Assembly (NCBI GenBank): GCA_022592435.1 | Contig: JABYQS010000001.1 | Coordinates: 310,001 to 374,000 of the forward strand | Length of the DNA stretch: 64,000 bases | Source: Cerioporus squamosus | Taxonomy: Eukaryota; Basidiomycota; Agaricomycetes; Polyporales; Polyporaceae | Direction of reading: 5' to 3' | Shown: positions 10,760 to 22,400 of the stretch, in pieces | Position numbering within the stretch: the first letter of the stretch is position 1 | Layout: each line of letters starts with the position of its first letter | The notes under the pieces: model-generated | What the model saw: only the letters and a program-made list of their open reading frames with translations | Told to the model about the DNA's origin: nothing | Databases searched by the model: none | Position numbers and translations under genes: made by a program

Positions 10760-13700
10760 ATGGCTAAGAAGAAGCGTGCTCAGCAGTCTGCGAGCGAGAG
10801 CTCTGAGGAGGAGCAACAATTCGTCGTCGGTGAGAGAGATCACTGGATGCCCTACTGACTTTATGCCCCCGTGTTGACCTTGGACCATCATGTGCTGCAG
10901 AAGTTATCAAGGCCGCTCGAGTCAGGAAGGGTAACTGGGTACGTTCCTGTATTTCTGTCTAAGAAATTATCGCTACAACACTCTCGTCACAGGAATACCG
11001 AGTCAAGGTGTCTATCCCGCGACGATTCCCGCTCGGACAAGTTTCCTGACTGTTTCTACAGTGGGCGAACTACGATTCTTCGGACGACACGTGAGTGGCG
11101 GGTCGGAAACAGCACTTATCGGCTACTTACTTCTTGCAGATGGGAGCCTGAAAAGAATCTCACGAACTGTAGCCGCCTGCTTTCCAGCTTCTGGCAAAAT
11201 GTCGGAATGGATAACGACGACTATCTCGAAGGATACGAGGTCATGGCGACGCCTTCCTGGATCAGTGCGTTCGCTCTCGATGCTCCCCGTCGTCCGCTCA
11301 CATCCTCTCTATGTGTAGAACGGGAAAAGAAGCTATTTGCTAGCACTCTTAATATGCGTGAGGTTGAGGAAGAGAGCAGCGGGGAGGACGAGCCTATGCC
11401 TTCGACATCTCATGTCAAGACGGAACCTACGAATAAGCGGAAAGGCAAGGTACTCGATACCTAACCCACTCCGTATGCGGTGATTAATCGAGTTTCGTAG
11501 GCACCCGCAATCAAGAAGCGCGGTAGACCGCCGAAGAAGTTCAAACGAGAACGCTCCTTGGTACGTGCAACTGGAAACGAGGACGTCACACTAGCTAGAA
11601 CTGGTATGCAGGGAGATGAAGATGATGAATCCGACAGCATGCCCTTGTCTGCAGTTCGCAAGAAGGGGAAGCAGCGGGCGAAACCCATTGTCGACTCGGT
11701 CAGTACATGTCTTAGTTATCATATATCTAGCTGACCAGCACTCAGGACGAGGACGACGAGGATGACGAGCCACTGGCGAAGGTCAAGAAGCCCGTGACGG
11801 CTCCTTCTGTTCCACGCTCGGTACGACTATCCCGGTCAAACAAGCGTTTGAATCTCACCAGTTGTCCAGACTAAGCCTCGAGAAGCGAGCAATCAGGAAG
11901 ATGCTGAGCAGAGTGATTCTGCTGGCTCATTGTTTTCCGAGAAGTCATCTCCAGAGGTTGCACTCAATGTCCTTCCGCCCACCGAGGTTCAGCCGCCTAC
12001 GCAGACCAAGAGCAGTATTCCCTTGAAACGACCGACGTTGGACGATGCACCGCAGGGGCAACGCAAGCGCCAAGTCATGGAAATGCCTATGCCTATCACT
12101 GCAACTGCTGGGAATGCGACCAAGGCGCGATTGGCGCAAAGGACAGCCGCGAGCATTCCGCAGGCTCCGGCATCTGGCAAGAAAGAAGAACTGAAGAACA
12201 TGAAATTCAAGAAGAACTCGGCTGCTGACTCTGCCCTCGTCCAGCCTACCAAGCCAGCCCTACCTCCATTGCCCAGGCGTTCAGGCTCTGCTTCGGACCG
12301 TGGACACTCCCCTGGCCCGCCTGGACATGGCACCTCGGCGATAGAGTCCCACTCTCCGCTTTCCGTGTCTCATCCTCCACCAAGGTAGGCTTCAGCGTAC
12401 TGCGTTGAGTTATAGCGGGATGATGCTCAAGCCCCCTTCAGTACTCTTCCCTTACCTCGTCGTAACCTCTCACTACCCCAGCAATCACAATCTCCGGGGA
12501 TGGACTCTATGGCAGAGGCGAACAAGTTCCTTTCCGAGATCATGCCCACTGCGTGAGTTCTTCAGTCGCACCCGTAGTACAACTGATCCTCACTTCGTCA
12601 TAGCATGGCTTCTCCCATGCGGTACGTTCACGCAACAATCCCTCGATAATCGCACTGACGTTCGTCCCAGAGATGATCAGATATCCGAGATGCGGCCTCC
12701 ACCTGTTCCAGTGCGGCCCGCGCAGATCAAAGCCGCCGCATTGCCACGGTATGTAACAATGCATCTTCGAAGTGAGACATACTAACGTTCCGTGAAGCAT
12801 ACAGAAGAAGTGGAAATGGACCGGTGATCTGTTCATGGACATCAGTCGTGACAGAGCGGAACGCATCTGCTCAGTCCTCCTCTCCGACTCGACCGACCCA
12901 CTCCCTAACGGATTGCGCTTCAGCATATGTCTCACAGGGGACAGTATACGCATGTCGGCCTTCCACGACCTTGCTTCACTACCCGTATTTCTCCTAGCCT
13001 CCACACGAGTACAGCAATTTGCGAAGGTCGGTCCTGCAGAGGATAAGGACGCGGATGCTATCAAACAGATGGGCACCTACATGAAGAAGAACTCGCTTGT
13101 ACGTAATCATGGGACAGAATTGCGACCGTGCCTAACCGATATCGTATTGCAGTTTTGCTTCGCCCATCTCTACATGGACAACGCGTCCGTGGGTCTGCTC
13201 CTTGCGTTCCCAACGGAACACAAAGTTGCTGCGAATATACTCAGAGTTCCTCCCACTCTATCGTCCGACACTCCTCTCCAGGTTGCGCTAGTTCCTTGGG
13301 AGTTGACCACCAAGGAGTTCCGTGCCAACACGTGGAAACTGAGGTCTCCAACACTGGAGCGCACATTGGATCCCAATTTACTACCTTCCTTGACTCCATG
13401 GGCCGACAAGTGGTCACGCAGCGACGCTTCTACCAGGCGCTCCACATCCTTGGTTTTCCTAAGGAGACCTACGACTACATGACTTTCATCCCTCGCCAGT
13501 ACTGCGTATGGATAGGGAATGCAGATATCACATCAACTGGCGCTGGGTATGAGACATCCTTGCTGAAGCTGGTCCTGTCCGCATGCAAGGGACAAGACGT
13601 TGGCTTGAAGGCCAGCGTCTCGAAGGCTATCATCAAGGTCATCTTCGTCCATGTTGGCGGCCTAGTTAGCTTGCATCACCTGGTCTCACTGGCCGAGCGT

Positions 13701-14569
13701 CGCATGAAGACTCCTGTCCGGTTCATCACATATGGGTCGCACCCGAGCGTACCCCGCGAACGGTGGGGAATGCGGGAGATCTATCCTATAGGTGCGTCAC
13801 TCAGTTTGTTCGGCGGAAGATCCAGCTGAGTGACCAGCCAATGCTCCCTAGGTGGCATCATGACGTTCACTCCTACGGCGATTATCCAGAATCATGGCTT
13901 ACTCTACAAGCGCATCAAGGAGGTCGCAGAGCACCCGATGTGGGATTGTTATGTCTTACCGTCCGTGGTGGCGATGGTCGCCAAGCTTACCTGCCAGGGA
14001 CGACATCCTTTGCGTGTCTATGACGAGTAAGTTGCCTTGAACAGTACTATGGCCTCGTACTCACAACCTCACCACCTAGAGGGGAATTTGTATACGAGGA
14101 GCTCCTCAATTTGATTGAGCAAGGCTCCCTCTCTCTTGCCCAAGCGCCACAGATCATCCGGGATCCACTCTCGCAAGACGACCCTTCCCTGTCGTGGACA
14201 CGGTGGACGCTCCGCCTTCCCGCCATGAACGCGAGACAGATACTCGAGGAATGTCTTAAGCTTGCGGCCGAACAGTTTGCAAGCACTACGGAGGCCGATC
14301 TTTCGCAAGCTATCGAAGAGGAGATAGCTCGCGACCTCTGGCGTTTGCAGAATCAGCCCGTCATCATGGATAACTACCGGCGCTTCACTGTGGTGAGGAC
14401 GCAGAATGACAAGAAACTCTCCCATGATATGCGAGGCGTATGTGTCTTCTCAGCGTGTACAGATTTATTCGCTGACAATCATCGGCAGTTCGAATGTACT
14501 ACCCTCGCCAACTTCAAGTTCGGCGACGATTGCTTCGACCATACGACGAAACCAGAAGTGGAGAAATGA
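10760..14569 (+). CDS. Large chromodomain protein resembling Chp1 of the RITS heterochromatin complex
   Basis: The N-terminus is acidic/Ser-rich, followed by a chromodomain assembled over four small exons: FVVEVIKAARVRKGNW, EYRVK, WANYDSSDDT, WEPEKNLTNC. The aromatic-cage positions F/W/Y are present, so methyl-lysine binding (H3K9me) is plausible. A long basic, Ser/Pro-rich linker follows with an AT-hook-like KKRGRPPKK. From about 12.8 kb a folded region begins with KKWKWTGDLFMDIS and runs through VFLLASTRVQQFAKV and FAHLYMDNASVGLLLAFP, reminiscent of a SPOC-like domain. The last third (FYQALHILGFPKETYDYMTF to the stop at 14569) is a second folded domain. Chromodomain first, SPOC-like middle and a further C-terminal domain at about 1,000 residues match the Chp1 layout. 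About ten introns are needed. The frame changes near 13280-13400, either through a 63-nt intron (13281-13343) or an indel. Confidence 0.6.
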
Positions 14570-14837
14570 GATGTACTTTGTTAGCCCTATTAGCCTGGTT
14601 CACATGAGCACACCTGTAGATACCGCACGAACTCCTTTCTCGACGTTGCACCGTGTTTCGTTTGCGGCTCGCTTGCCTACAGGTTCTGTGCAATCAGTAC
14701 TTCCCGGCATCCATGTGATTGACCCTTGGGCGCTTGAGACATCGGCTTCTTTGCTTTGGTGCCAGCAGCCGCCATGTCCGGGGCTCACTGGGTCTCGTCG
14801 AGCTCTTACTTCCCCGCATTCGAACTGTACTGGCACT

Positions 14838-15560
14838 ATGTCCGCCTTGGACGCAATCCTCTCGAACCCCGCATACCATGACTACCTGGCCATTCTGAAG
14901 GGTGCCCGGAACGGCTTCGTCTACGGAGTCAAGGTCCGCTTCCCCCATGCGCTTATAATGGCCATCCTCTTCGGTCGCGGCGAGTAAGTTATACGTTCAG
15001 CTGCTAAGGTGCGCTCGCTGACATTACGGCAGCTGGTCGACGCGACTGAAAACAATCTATCGGGCTACGAAGCAGCACGCCCTGAACTTAGCCAAGTTCG
15101 TCTCCCTGTACAAGACCCTCTTGCTTGTTCAGAAGAAGGTCAACGGCGGAAAGCAACGCAGCTTCGACACCTTCATCGCCGGGCTGATTGGGGGATATAT
15201 GGTGTTTGGCGAGCGGACCGCTGTGAATGAACAGGTGCGTACTTGAGATCCGGTACACGAGCTTTATCCTCAGTCCCGCCCTGCTAGATCGTCTTGTACG
15301 TCTGCTCTCGTGTCGTCGCCTCCTTCCTTGCGCGCGCGAAGACCCCATACTCGAAGACTACTGCTGCCCCCGGCAAGCCGCTTCCTCCAGATTCGACACA
15401 GTTCTCCATCTTCGCTGCACTGTGCTGGGGAGCCGTCATGTGGCTTTTCAACGAGCGCGGCCAGACGATCCAGCCTGGCATGTTCAACTCCATGACGTAC
15501 CTCTATCGAGACTCAGAACACTGGAGCGACTTGAAGACATTGCTCTGGCACAACAACTAG
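14838..15560 (+). CDS. Peroxisomal membrane protein 4 (PXMP4/PMP24), Tim17 superfamily
   Basis: An integral protein of the peroxisomal membrane of unclear transport role. Exons from ATG 14838 to about 14982, about 15032-15234 and 15290-15560 join in phase. Diagnostic blocks are LKGARNGFVYGVKVRFPHALIM at the start, WSTRLKTIYRATKQHALNLA across the first junction, GLIGGYMVFGERTAVNEQI, LYVCSRVVASFLARA and, near the end, WGAVMWLFNERGQTIQPG and SMTYLYRDSEHW. The Gly-rich small-residue helices are typical of the Tim17/PMP24 family. Length, about 205 residues, is normal. It follows the chromodomain gene on the same strand after 268 bp. Confidence 0.9.
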
Positions 15561-17355
15561 TTCCGTCGTTGATCGGGAGGACGATCTCGTAGAGGACATC
15601 GGACGTATACATGTATGTATATACCCCTCCGGAGACGGTCCGGGTGACATCAGCCCGCCACACAATACCATTTATCAGACCACAGAACCGGAACAGAGTT
15701 GTTACATACGATCCTGCCTGCGACGCAGTACATATCACTGCAAGAAGGTACGCTCGCGAGGAGGCCTAGTGGTACGCGCCTGCTCGAGCCGGGACCTCCA
15801 CTTGCGATAATGCTGTGAGTGCCAAGACTGGATGCTGTGGTCTACCCCAACGTACTTTATTCCGGAAAGGATTACTCAGGTAGCGCACAACTCATGTGCG
15901 TGTGTGTACATGCGCTCATGCTCGCACTGATGACCATACGATGGGCTTCCCGGCCAAGCCCTAGGTAGCAATTTCGTTGGGCCGACAGTTCCACGGTTCA
16001 CCGATAGCGCACATGCTCAAGTAGCAGCGTGCGCGTGAGTACGGTGTATCGCACGAAACAAGCCGAAAGAGGGCAAGGCTGCTGTTACAGGTTTTTTGGA
16101 ATGATGCCTAAAGCGTTCACGCACCCAGAAATGGATACATCCGAGTTAATAGCGCCTTCTACTGGGAGCATCCATGAAATGGAGGAAGAGCGAACCCTGG
16201 GCCGGAGGAGGCACATACACGGCGGGAGTCTCGGTTAGGCCGGTACTCCTGCACGTTGCGAGCGCAGCAGGCTGCAACAGAACAAGCCTCTCCGGCTTCG
16301 TAGGTCGCTGGAAACGAGCGCAGTCGTAACTTGTAAGCACGACTGCGCTCTGTTGAGGCACATGTCCCAGTAGGCGTGTCTTCCCCGACGAGGAGCTCGT
16401 CGGAGGACTCAAGCACCCAAGAATCTCGGATTTGGGTTTATGGACGACGTGGCCGACCGGCCAAGTACATCCGCCGGCTTGAATTGTCAGCAATCCTCTT
16501 AGAGTCATACTGTCAGTACCCCGAAGATCAAAGCCCGAATGCTGAGGCTTGAAGGCTGACGTTGGTAGCAGCATGGGTCTGGCAGACCGGCAGAGTACTG
16601 TCCACCCGATCCTCCTCCCGTCGGGACTAGGCGTCTGCCGAGCTGCGAGCGCGTTGACTGCAGTGGTATGTCGCGAGCGAATCGAGCATCCCATGGGAGC
16701 GGCAGCATGCATGCTACCAGTGACAGAAGGCCTAGAATAATGCTTTGGTCAAAACGCAAGCTATGCAACATAACAATCATCCCACCGAAGGCCAAGCCAT
16801 AGTTAGTTGATTGTCGACGGAATGACTCGACCGCCGAATGACCGATCAACCTCCCAATCCTTCTGGCGGGGGGGGCGTGCTGTCCACAGACAGCATCGAG
16901 ATGTAAGTCCTTGGGCTCCGCGTCAGGGATCCAGGAGCAGGCCAGGAACCATAATATTGATCTGTCATGTCAGTGTCAGGTAAAGCACAACAACGCGACG
17001 AACAATCGCCGCATCCGAGTCAGCGCTGCAGCGGGGTGGTAGGTCAGTACAGCATCCCAGACCACTGAATCAAGCTACCTTTCAGACACCGATGCATGCC
17101 CACTCTGGGGGAATTGCGGAGGCTGGTCAGGAGAACAGACTTCCAGAGCACAATGTACAGCCACTTTACGTGAGGGGGGATATATGTACATTGAGAAGCA
17201 AGGGAGAAGATCGTCGCCCGAGGGGCGAAGATGACCGTCATGACGGAGCCCGAAGACGTAATAAACCCAACGAGAAAGAAGATGAAGACGTGGTATCATA
17301 GAACGAGGTAAGTAGGTGGGAAGATGGGTCAGTTCTATATAGTCCTGAGGGTGCC
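15561..17355. other. Intergenic region, no supported gene
   Basis: About 1.8 kb between two convergent genes (PXMP4 and Ras). The longest frame (minus 16146-16712) has no domain or splice logic. A short G-run lies near 16868. Confidence 0.5.
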
Positions 17356-18212
17356 CTACATGATAATACACTTGCGCTTCTTCTCCTTCTCCGGTGACCG
17401 TACGGGGCCCTGTACACCGTGTTCCTGGGCCTTCGTGTTTCGAAGTTCCCGGACCAAGTTCATGAAGAGGCGTTCCACGTTATGCGCCGTTTTTGCTGAT
17501 GTTTCCAGAAAATCGCAGCCAAACGACCGCGCCAGCGCCGCTCCCTCGTCTCTCGAGACCTCCCGCTCGTACTGTTTGTCGCACTTGTTGCCGACAAGCA
17601 TGAAGACCGGCTTCTGTCGCTTGACTTTCAACATGGCCTGTCGGAAAACGTCGAGCCGCTCAAACGTCGCCCTTGACGCGATGGAGTAGACCAGAATAAA
17701 GCCCTGGCCTTCCCTGCAATGGACGTCGCATCGGGAGGCTACATCCAGGAAGGAAGAAAGCATACCTGACCCACTGGTCTCGAAGCGTCGCGTACTCCTC
17801 TGAGTAGAGTACATGATCAGCGATGTAGGCTGAGGCGTCGGGAATGGAACACACCTTGTCCTGCCGTATCGATCACCTCCACGAAACACATGCGATTGTC
17901 GACCACGAGTTGCTTGCGATATGCATCTTCTATCGTCGGATCGTATGTCTGGCAAGGCATGGATATTTCGCCACCGAAGACGGGGAACGGGGACATACCT
18001 CTGTCAGGTGGAACAGGCATGGCGGACGTTCCTCAGCCGATGCACGGGACACTGCCAGCATCAAAGCTTACCGACGAAACAATTGAGAGTGAACTGGCAC
18101 GGTCTGTGAGAGGCGTGCACTGTGTAGAACTGCGGAAAGAGCGCACCTGTACAGCCAAAGCAGTCTTTCCTACACCACCATCACCAAGAACGGCTACTCT
18201 CCAGGAATCCAT
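17356..18212 (-). CDS. Ras-family small GTPase with CAAX box
   Basis: Membrane-anchored GTP/GDP switch. From the ATG at 18212: [22 protein letters not shown] (P-loop, with Gly at the position equivalent to human Ras 12). Across introns follow [21 protein letters not shown] (effector loop), [23 protein letters not shown] (switch II with the catalytic Gln), [20 protein letters not shown] and LETSAK (guanine-base motifs). The C-terminus is a Lys/Arg cluster and CIIM, a farnesylation-type CAAX box. All G1-G5 motifs are intact, so it should be functional. An in-frame ATG at 18224 would add four residues. Whether it corresponds to Ras1, Ras2 or another paralog cannot be told from this alone. Confidence 0.95.
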
Positions 18213-19450
18213 GTCTGGTGCCACGCATCCTCAGGACCGGGGTAGGCTGGGGTCGGAAAAGGCGGGAGATACGCACCTCAAAGCGTAGGAACGAGAGTGT
18301 AGAATGTGGATCTGGGGAACAGTCAACGGGCGGCCGGGGGGACAATTGGATGCGGGGACGTGCCTCAAGTGTGCAGAACGATCGAGGACTCGGACGGGGT
18401 CGTAAGGGGAGAGCAGAGCGAGAAGAGGAGGACAAAAGATAATAAGCAGATATACGTCGTGCAAGTCGTGCAGGTCGTAACGGAAGGCCGAGGAGCCTCT
18501 GAATCGGACGGGGTCGCTGGTGGACGTAGACAGAGTACAGAATTGACCTTGCACGCGCGGAGGAGCGCCCCCGGGTATTTCTACTCAATCACGACACAGC
18601 CAACCCCCTCTTTTTGTCCCAATCCCACCCCAATCTGGCAGACGCCCGCCCCATTTCTCGCGCAATCCACGCCGCCTGCCATATCTGGGCGGTTCACGGC
18701 ATTGTCGGCGGGAGGCTGGAGAGGTGCAGATGGAGCTGGAGCTGCTCTCTCCCTCCTTCGCCCGGGCTTCTGAGGACATGGGCGGTCCTGCAGCGGCCTT
18801 CCCAGCGTCGTCCCCGAGACGCGCCCTCCACACGCGCCTCAAGGCACAAAGCAAGGCGGCCCGGCCATCGCCGACGTGCTGCCCATCCCAGGCACGCCAG
18901 TTACGCCTCCCTCAGCCAGTGACCGTATTCGACGCGCAAGACCTCCGTGCATAGTTCTCTTTCAGGCTCTCTCGCCTTTCCCGGGACCTGCTCCACCGCA
19001 TTTTGGTTCAACACGTCGTACTTCCACGCTCGCCGCACCATTGCCAGCTTCCCGCAAATTGTCTCGACCGCTGACTCCATCTTGAGCCGCTTGTGTGACA
19101 ACTTTCTCAGATCAAGTCCTTCCCATAAGGGAACATCCCCGTACGTAAGTCTCTCGACGCCTTCTGGTAGCTAATGTAGACGCCAACCTACTCATCCTAG
19201 TCAAGTCGTTGCCGGTCCGAGTGGACCAACGCCAGCCTCCGGTGTACGTGTCTCCCCCGGCAGAATACGGACATATCGTGGACGAAGCTCGAAAGCGTTG
19301 CACATATTGGCGCCACCTTGGAGAACGCTAGCCCATAACGGACGCGCAGTGTCAGACATCTGACCTGACCTCCGATGGCACAAGGACCCTCGAGGAATCA
19401 CCAATCGTCTTCGGTCTGCCTTGAGGCTTCGTATACCAGATGACTCTCGG
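18213..19450. other. Upstream of Ras; possible unassigned spliced gene at about 18.73-19.33 kb
   Basis: On the plus strand, frames from an ATG near 18730 to 19330 contain a canonical GTAAGT donor at about 19143 and an acceptor just before 19201. The downstream frame reads VYVSPPAEYGHIVDEARKR before a stop near 19331. This could be the end of a real but unknown gene. I recognise no family, the first exon is Pro/Ser-rich and its frame is uncertain, so no gene is called. Confidence 0.25.
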
Positions 19451-22400
19451 CCTGGTCCCGTTCCTGAGGCCTGCGCTGCACGTTACGTATCAGATAATGA
19501 CATTCTTTCATTCTTTTGGAACGTCATCGTGTCATCTTTGGTGCGGGTGTTGACCTCACTCAAGAGCAGAGTCGTAGCGCACTGACATCGAGATAGAATG
19601 CACAGGTGCGATGGCAATTGTCCACAAGCTTGGTGGGCACCAGTCGCCCGTCTTGGATGGCATTTCACTCTAGGGAGATTGCTGCGGACTAAACCACTCT
19701 AATCGCAGGGCCCATGGGCTGAGCGCTGAGCAGTGCCATACGGATGCTATCTCATCCGATCACCTTTGAGGGTATCGAGTCGGCCCAACGGCGAGTGCTC
19801 GTAAAGTGAATCGGAGCCATATCCTTTCACCTGGCAGCGGGATGTGACGACGCGGCAGATGCGCTTGACCCTGTGGGATACGGCTACCGGGACAGCATAA
19901 AGGACGAGGCCGGCGTACCACGAACGGCGGAGATATCTCAGTTGAGACTGGTATCGCCGTCCTCGCCTGCCTGCAGGCAGTGGCAGGCGAGCACAGTGGG
20001 ACAAGCTGAGCACTCCGAGACCAGCGAAGAGGAAAGTCGCGATTTATGTAAGACACCGCATACACGTTCAGTGTCAGTGCGTCTGCATGGAGCGACGTCC
20101 GACTTACACGCCTCATTTAAAGCTGCCGTCTCGGGCCGATGATGGCGCATCTCTGCGCCTTCAACGGTTCTGTACCTCCAGCGGCACCATACTTGCAGGA
20201 GAAGAGAGAAGAAGACATCACTCGGCTGGCGAGTGACTCGGCCCCTGAATTCATTATGGCTCCAGATCCGTCCGATAGAAGAGAGCTTCAAGGAGAACGC
20301 CTGTGGCCAAACTTCTGTGTCAACCGTGGAAAAGAAGACCAAGTACTGAAAACGTCAAGAATGCGCTCAGTGCGGCAATGCCTGGCGTTCATACGGTACG
20401 ATCGCTCTTGTGCGCATACGACTGGCCGGCGGAGCTGCTGAACTCGCCTACTCTAGCTTATACAGCTTTGCCTCGGGACCAAGTCCATGAGCGGGGATTC
20501 GTACTTTTCGCGAAATGCCGGCGCCGACACAGAAGTGTGCGCCTCGAGACCTGGTGAGTCTAGGCAGCCATGGACACGTCCCACACTCGGAGCCTTTTAC
20601 GCTCGAACCATCACCTACAGCTGGTTGTGGGCTCCTGTAGGCATCCGGCCTGCGATTTGGCCTTGAAGTAACCGGTATACGCGGGACTCCGCGGGGGTGC
20701 CGCAGCGCCAAGAATTGAGACTGTGGCGATTACCTTCAGCGAGCGGTACATTCTCCGCGCACAATTGGTTCTCGTGATCCTCCATATGTCGCCAGTCCTC
20801 CGCCCTATGGTTCTTTGCCACCGAAGATAGTGACGCTTCGGGGGCTCTCAGGCTTCCCAGGCCCGGTCCTGTGGACATCCACCTGTCTCCCATGAGTCCT
20901 CGAGCCAATACTGCCTAGGATGGTGAGTGCATCCCTCGCTTACGCGTCTTGCTCGCAGGGGTGGCAGTGCGTTCCAACCTGTCCGGCAAGTTGATTTTGA
21001 TCTTCTACGCAGCATGTAGCCGTGAAAACCACCACCTTACCCTTCACTTGTGCGGACTGTTGGTCGCGTGTGGCCGTCAAATCGTCGTCGCACCTGGATT
21101 ATCCCGCGATTCGCTCAACCCCGAGTGATCATGCATCCGGATATCCCTCCTCCGTCTGTGTCGTGGCGCCCACGCAGCAAGTGACCTCCACGCCATTCGT
21201 CCTCGTTGTCCGCAAGGTCCTTTGGAATGTTCCCAAATAGACGAGTATGCTCTTAAGCGGCGATTCCCTGTTGATAACCGGAGCGACCGGCTCTCGAGAG
21301 CGCACGATCCCCGGCACACCTAACGCATACACCCTTTGCCCCTACACTCCCTTGGACCGGACTGGCCAGCGCACAAGAGATCAGACATCGGTGCCTTTAC
21401 GATGCCGCATGTGTGGTCTGGCATGGGCTACGGTCCCCATGCGCCTGAGCATTTGTTGCGGGAACTGTTTTGGCGCGAGCGGAACGCTGTCCCCGGCTCA
21501 TACAGCCTTGTGAGTACCACCGAGCACACAATCCGACCCGGGACCTAAGCGACAACACAACAAGGTTATGGGGTATAGCATGTTTGCCGGACCGCATCCC
21601 ACTGCATTCCCCATCTTGACCCCAACAGCGCCCGCGTGAGAGCTCTTCTTTACTGCTCGGTCCCCTCAAATGCTGAAGCCCCCTGACGTACGTCCATTCT
21701 AGGCTTCTGCCCACTCGCTGGCATATAATGAGAGGCCACGCATACTATCAAACCATTGCGGCCAGTCTGGCGACGTCACCCATGACTCTCAGCTTAGCTG
21801 AGCTACTAGCTGCTCTGCACACCTCTGCAGCTTCGGCACCGGCAAGTTGTTGATGTGCTGCTCCAACCGCAGGTATGTTCCCGCTTCTGGCCCAGTGCTG
21901 AGCCGTTCTTCGTCCGCACTTTGTACGACGAATCTACGCGCCGCCTCCCAGCGTGGAGTCTCAAGCCTACGTCGTGATCAGTCTCACGCTAGTGTTTGGC
22001 GAGCAAAGGGCCCGCAGGAGAGGTGCTGGTTAATATCATGCCCGGTGATATGTCAGATATTAGCGAATGCTTCCGTGGGCGGTCTTCGCCTTTCTTAGAC
22101 CGTATCTTTGCTGCGTTGCGATGGTGTCACGCTCTGCGACCGCGTCCCTGTGTGCCTCGTCGCGCTATGCTGGATATGTTCGCCCTTTGTTCACATCGTC
22201 CGGGTACTTGCGGATTGGCATGCTCCGCGAGACGCTGATACCGGGGCGGCCAATCCCTTCGAACGGCTGGGAGTCGTACGGTCGAGCATTTACATAGATA
22301 TCACGCCATGGGCAATGAGCTAACCGCCCATGTGTCCTACTCCTTCATAAGTATCTCTGCTATAGGACGCTGAGTTTCTCATTTTCCGGTGTTGGTGTAG

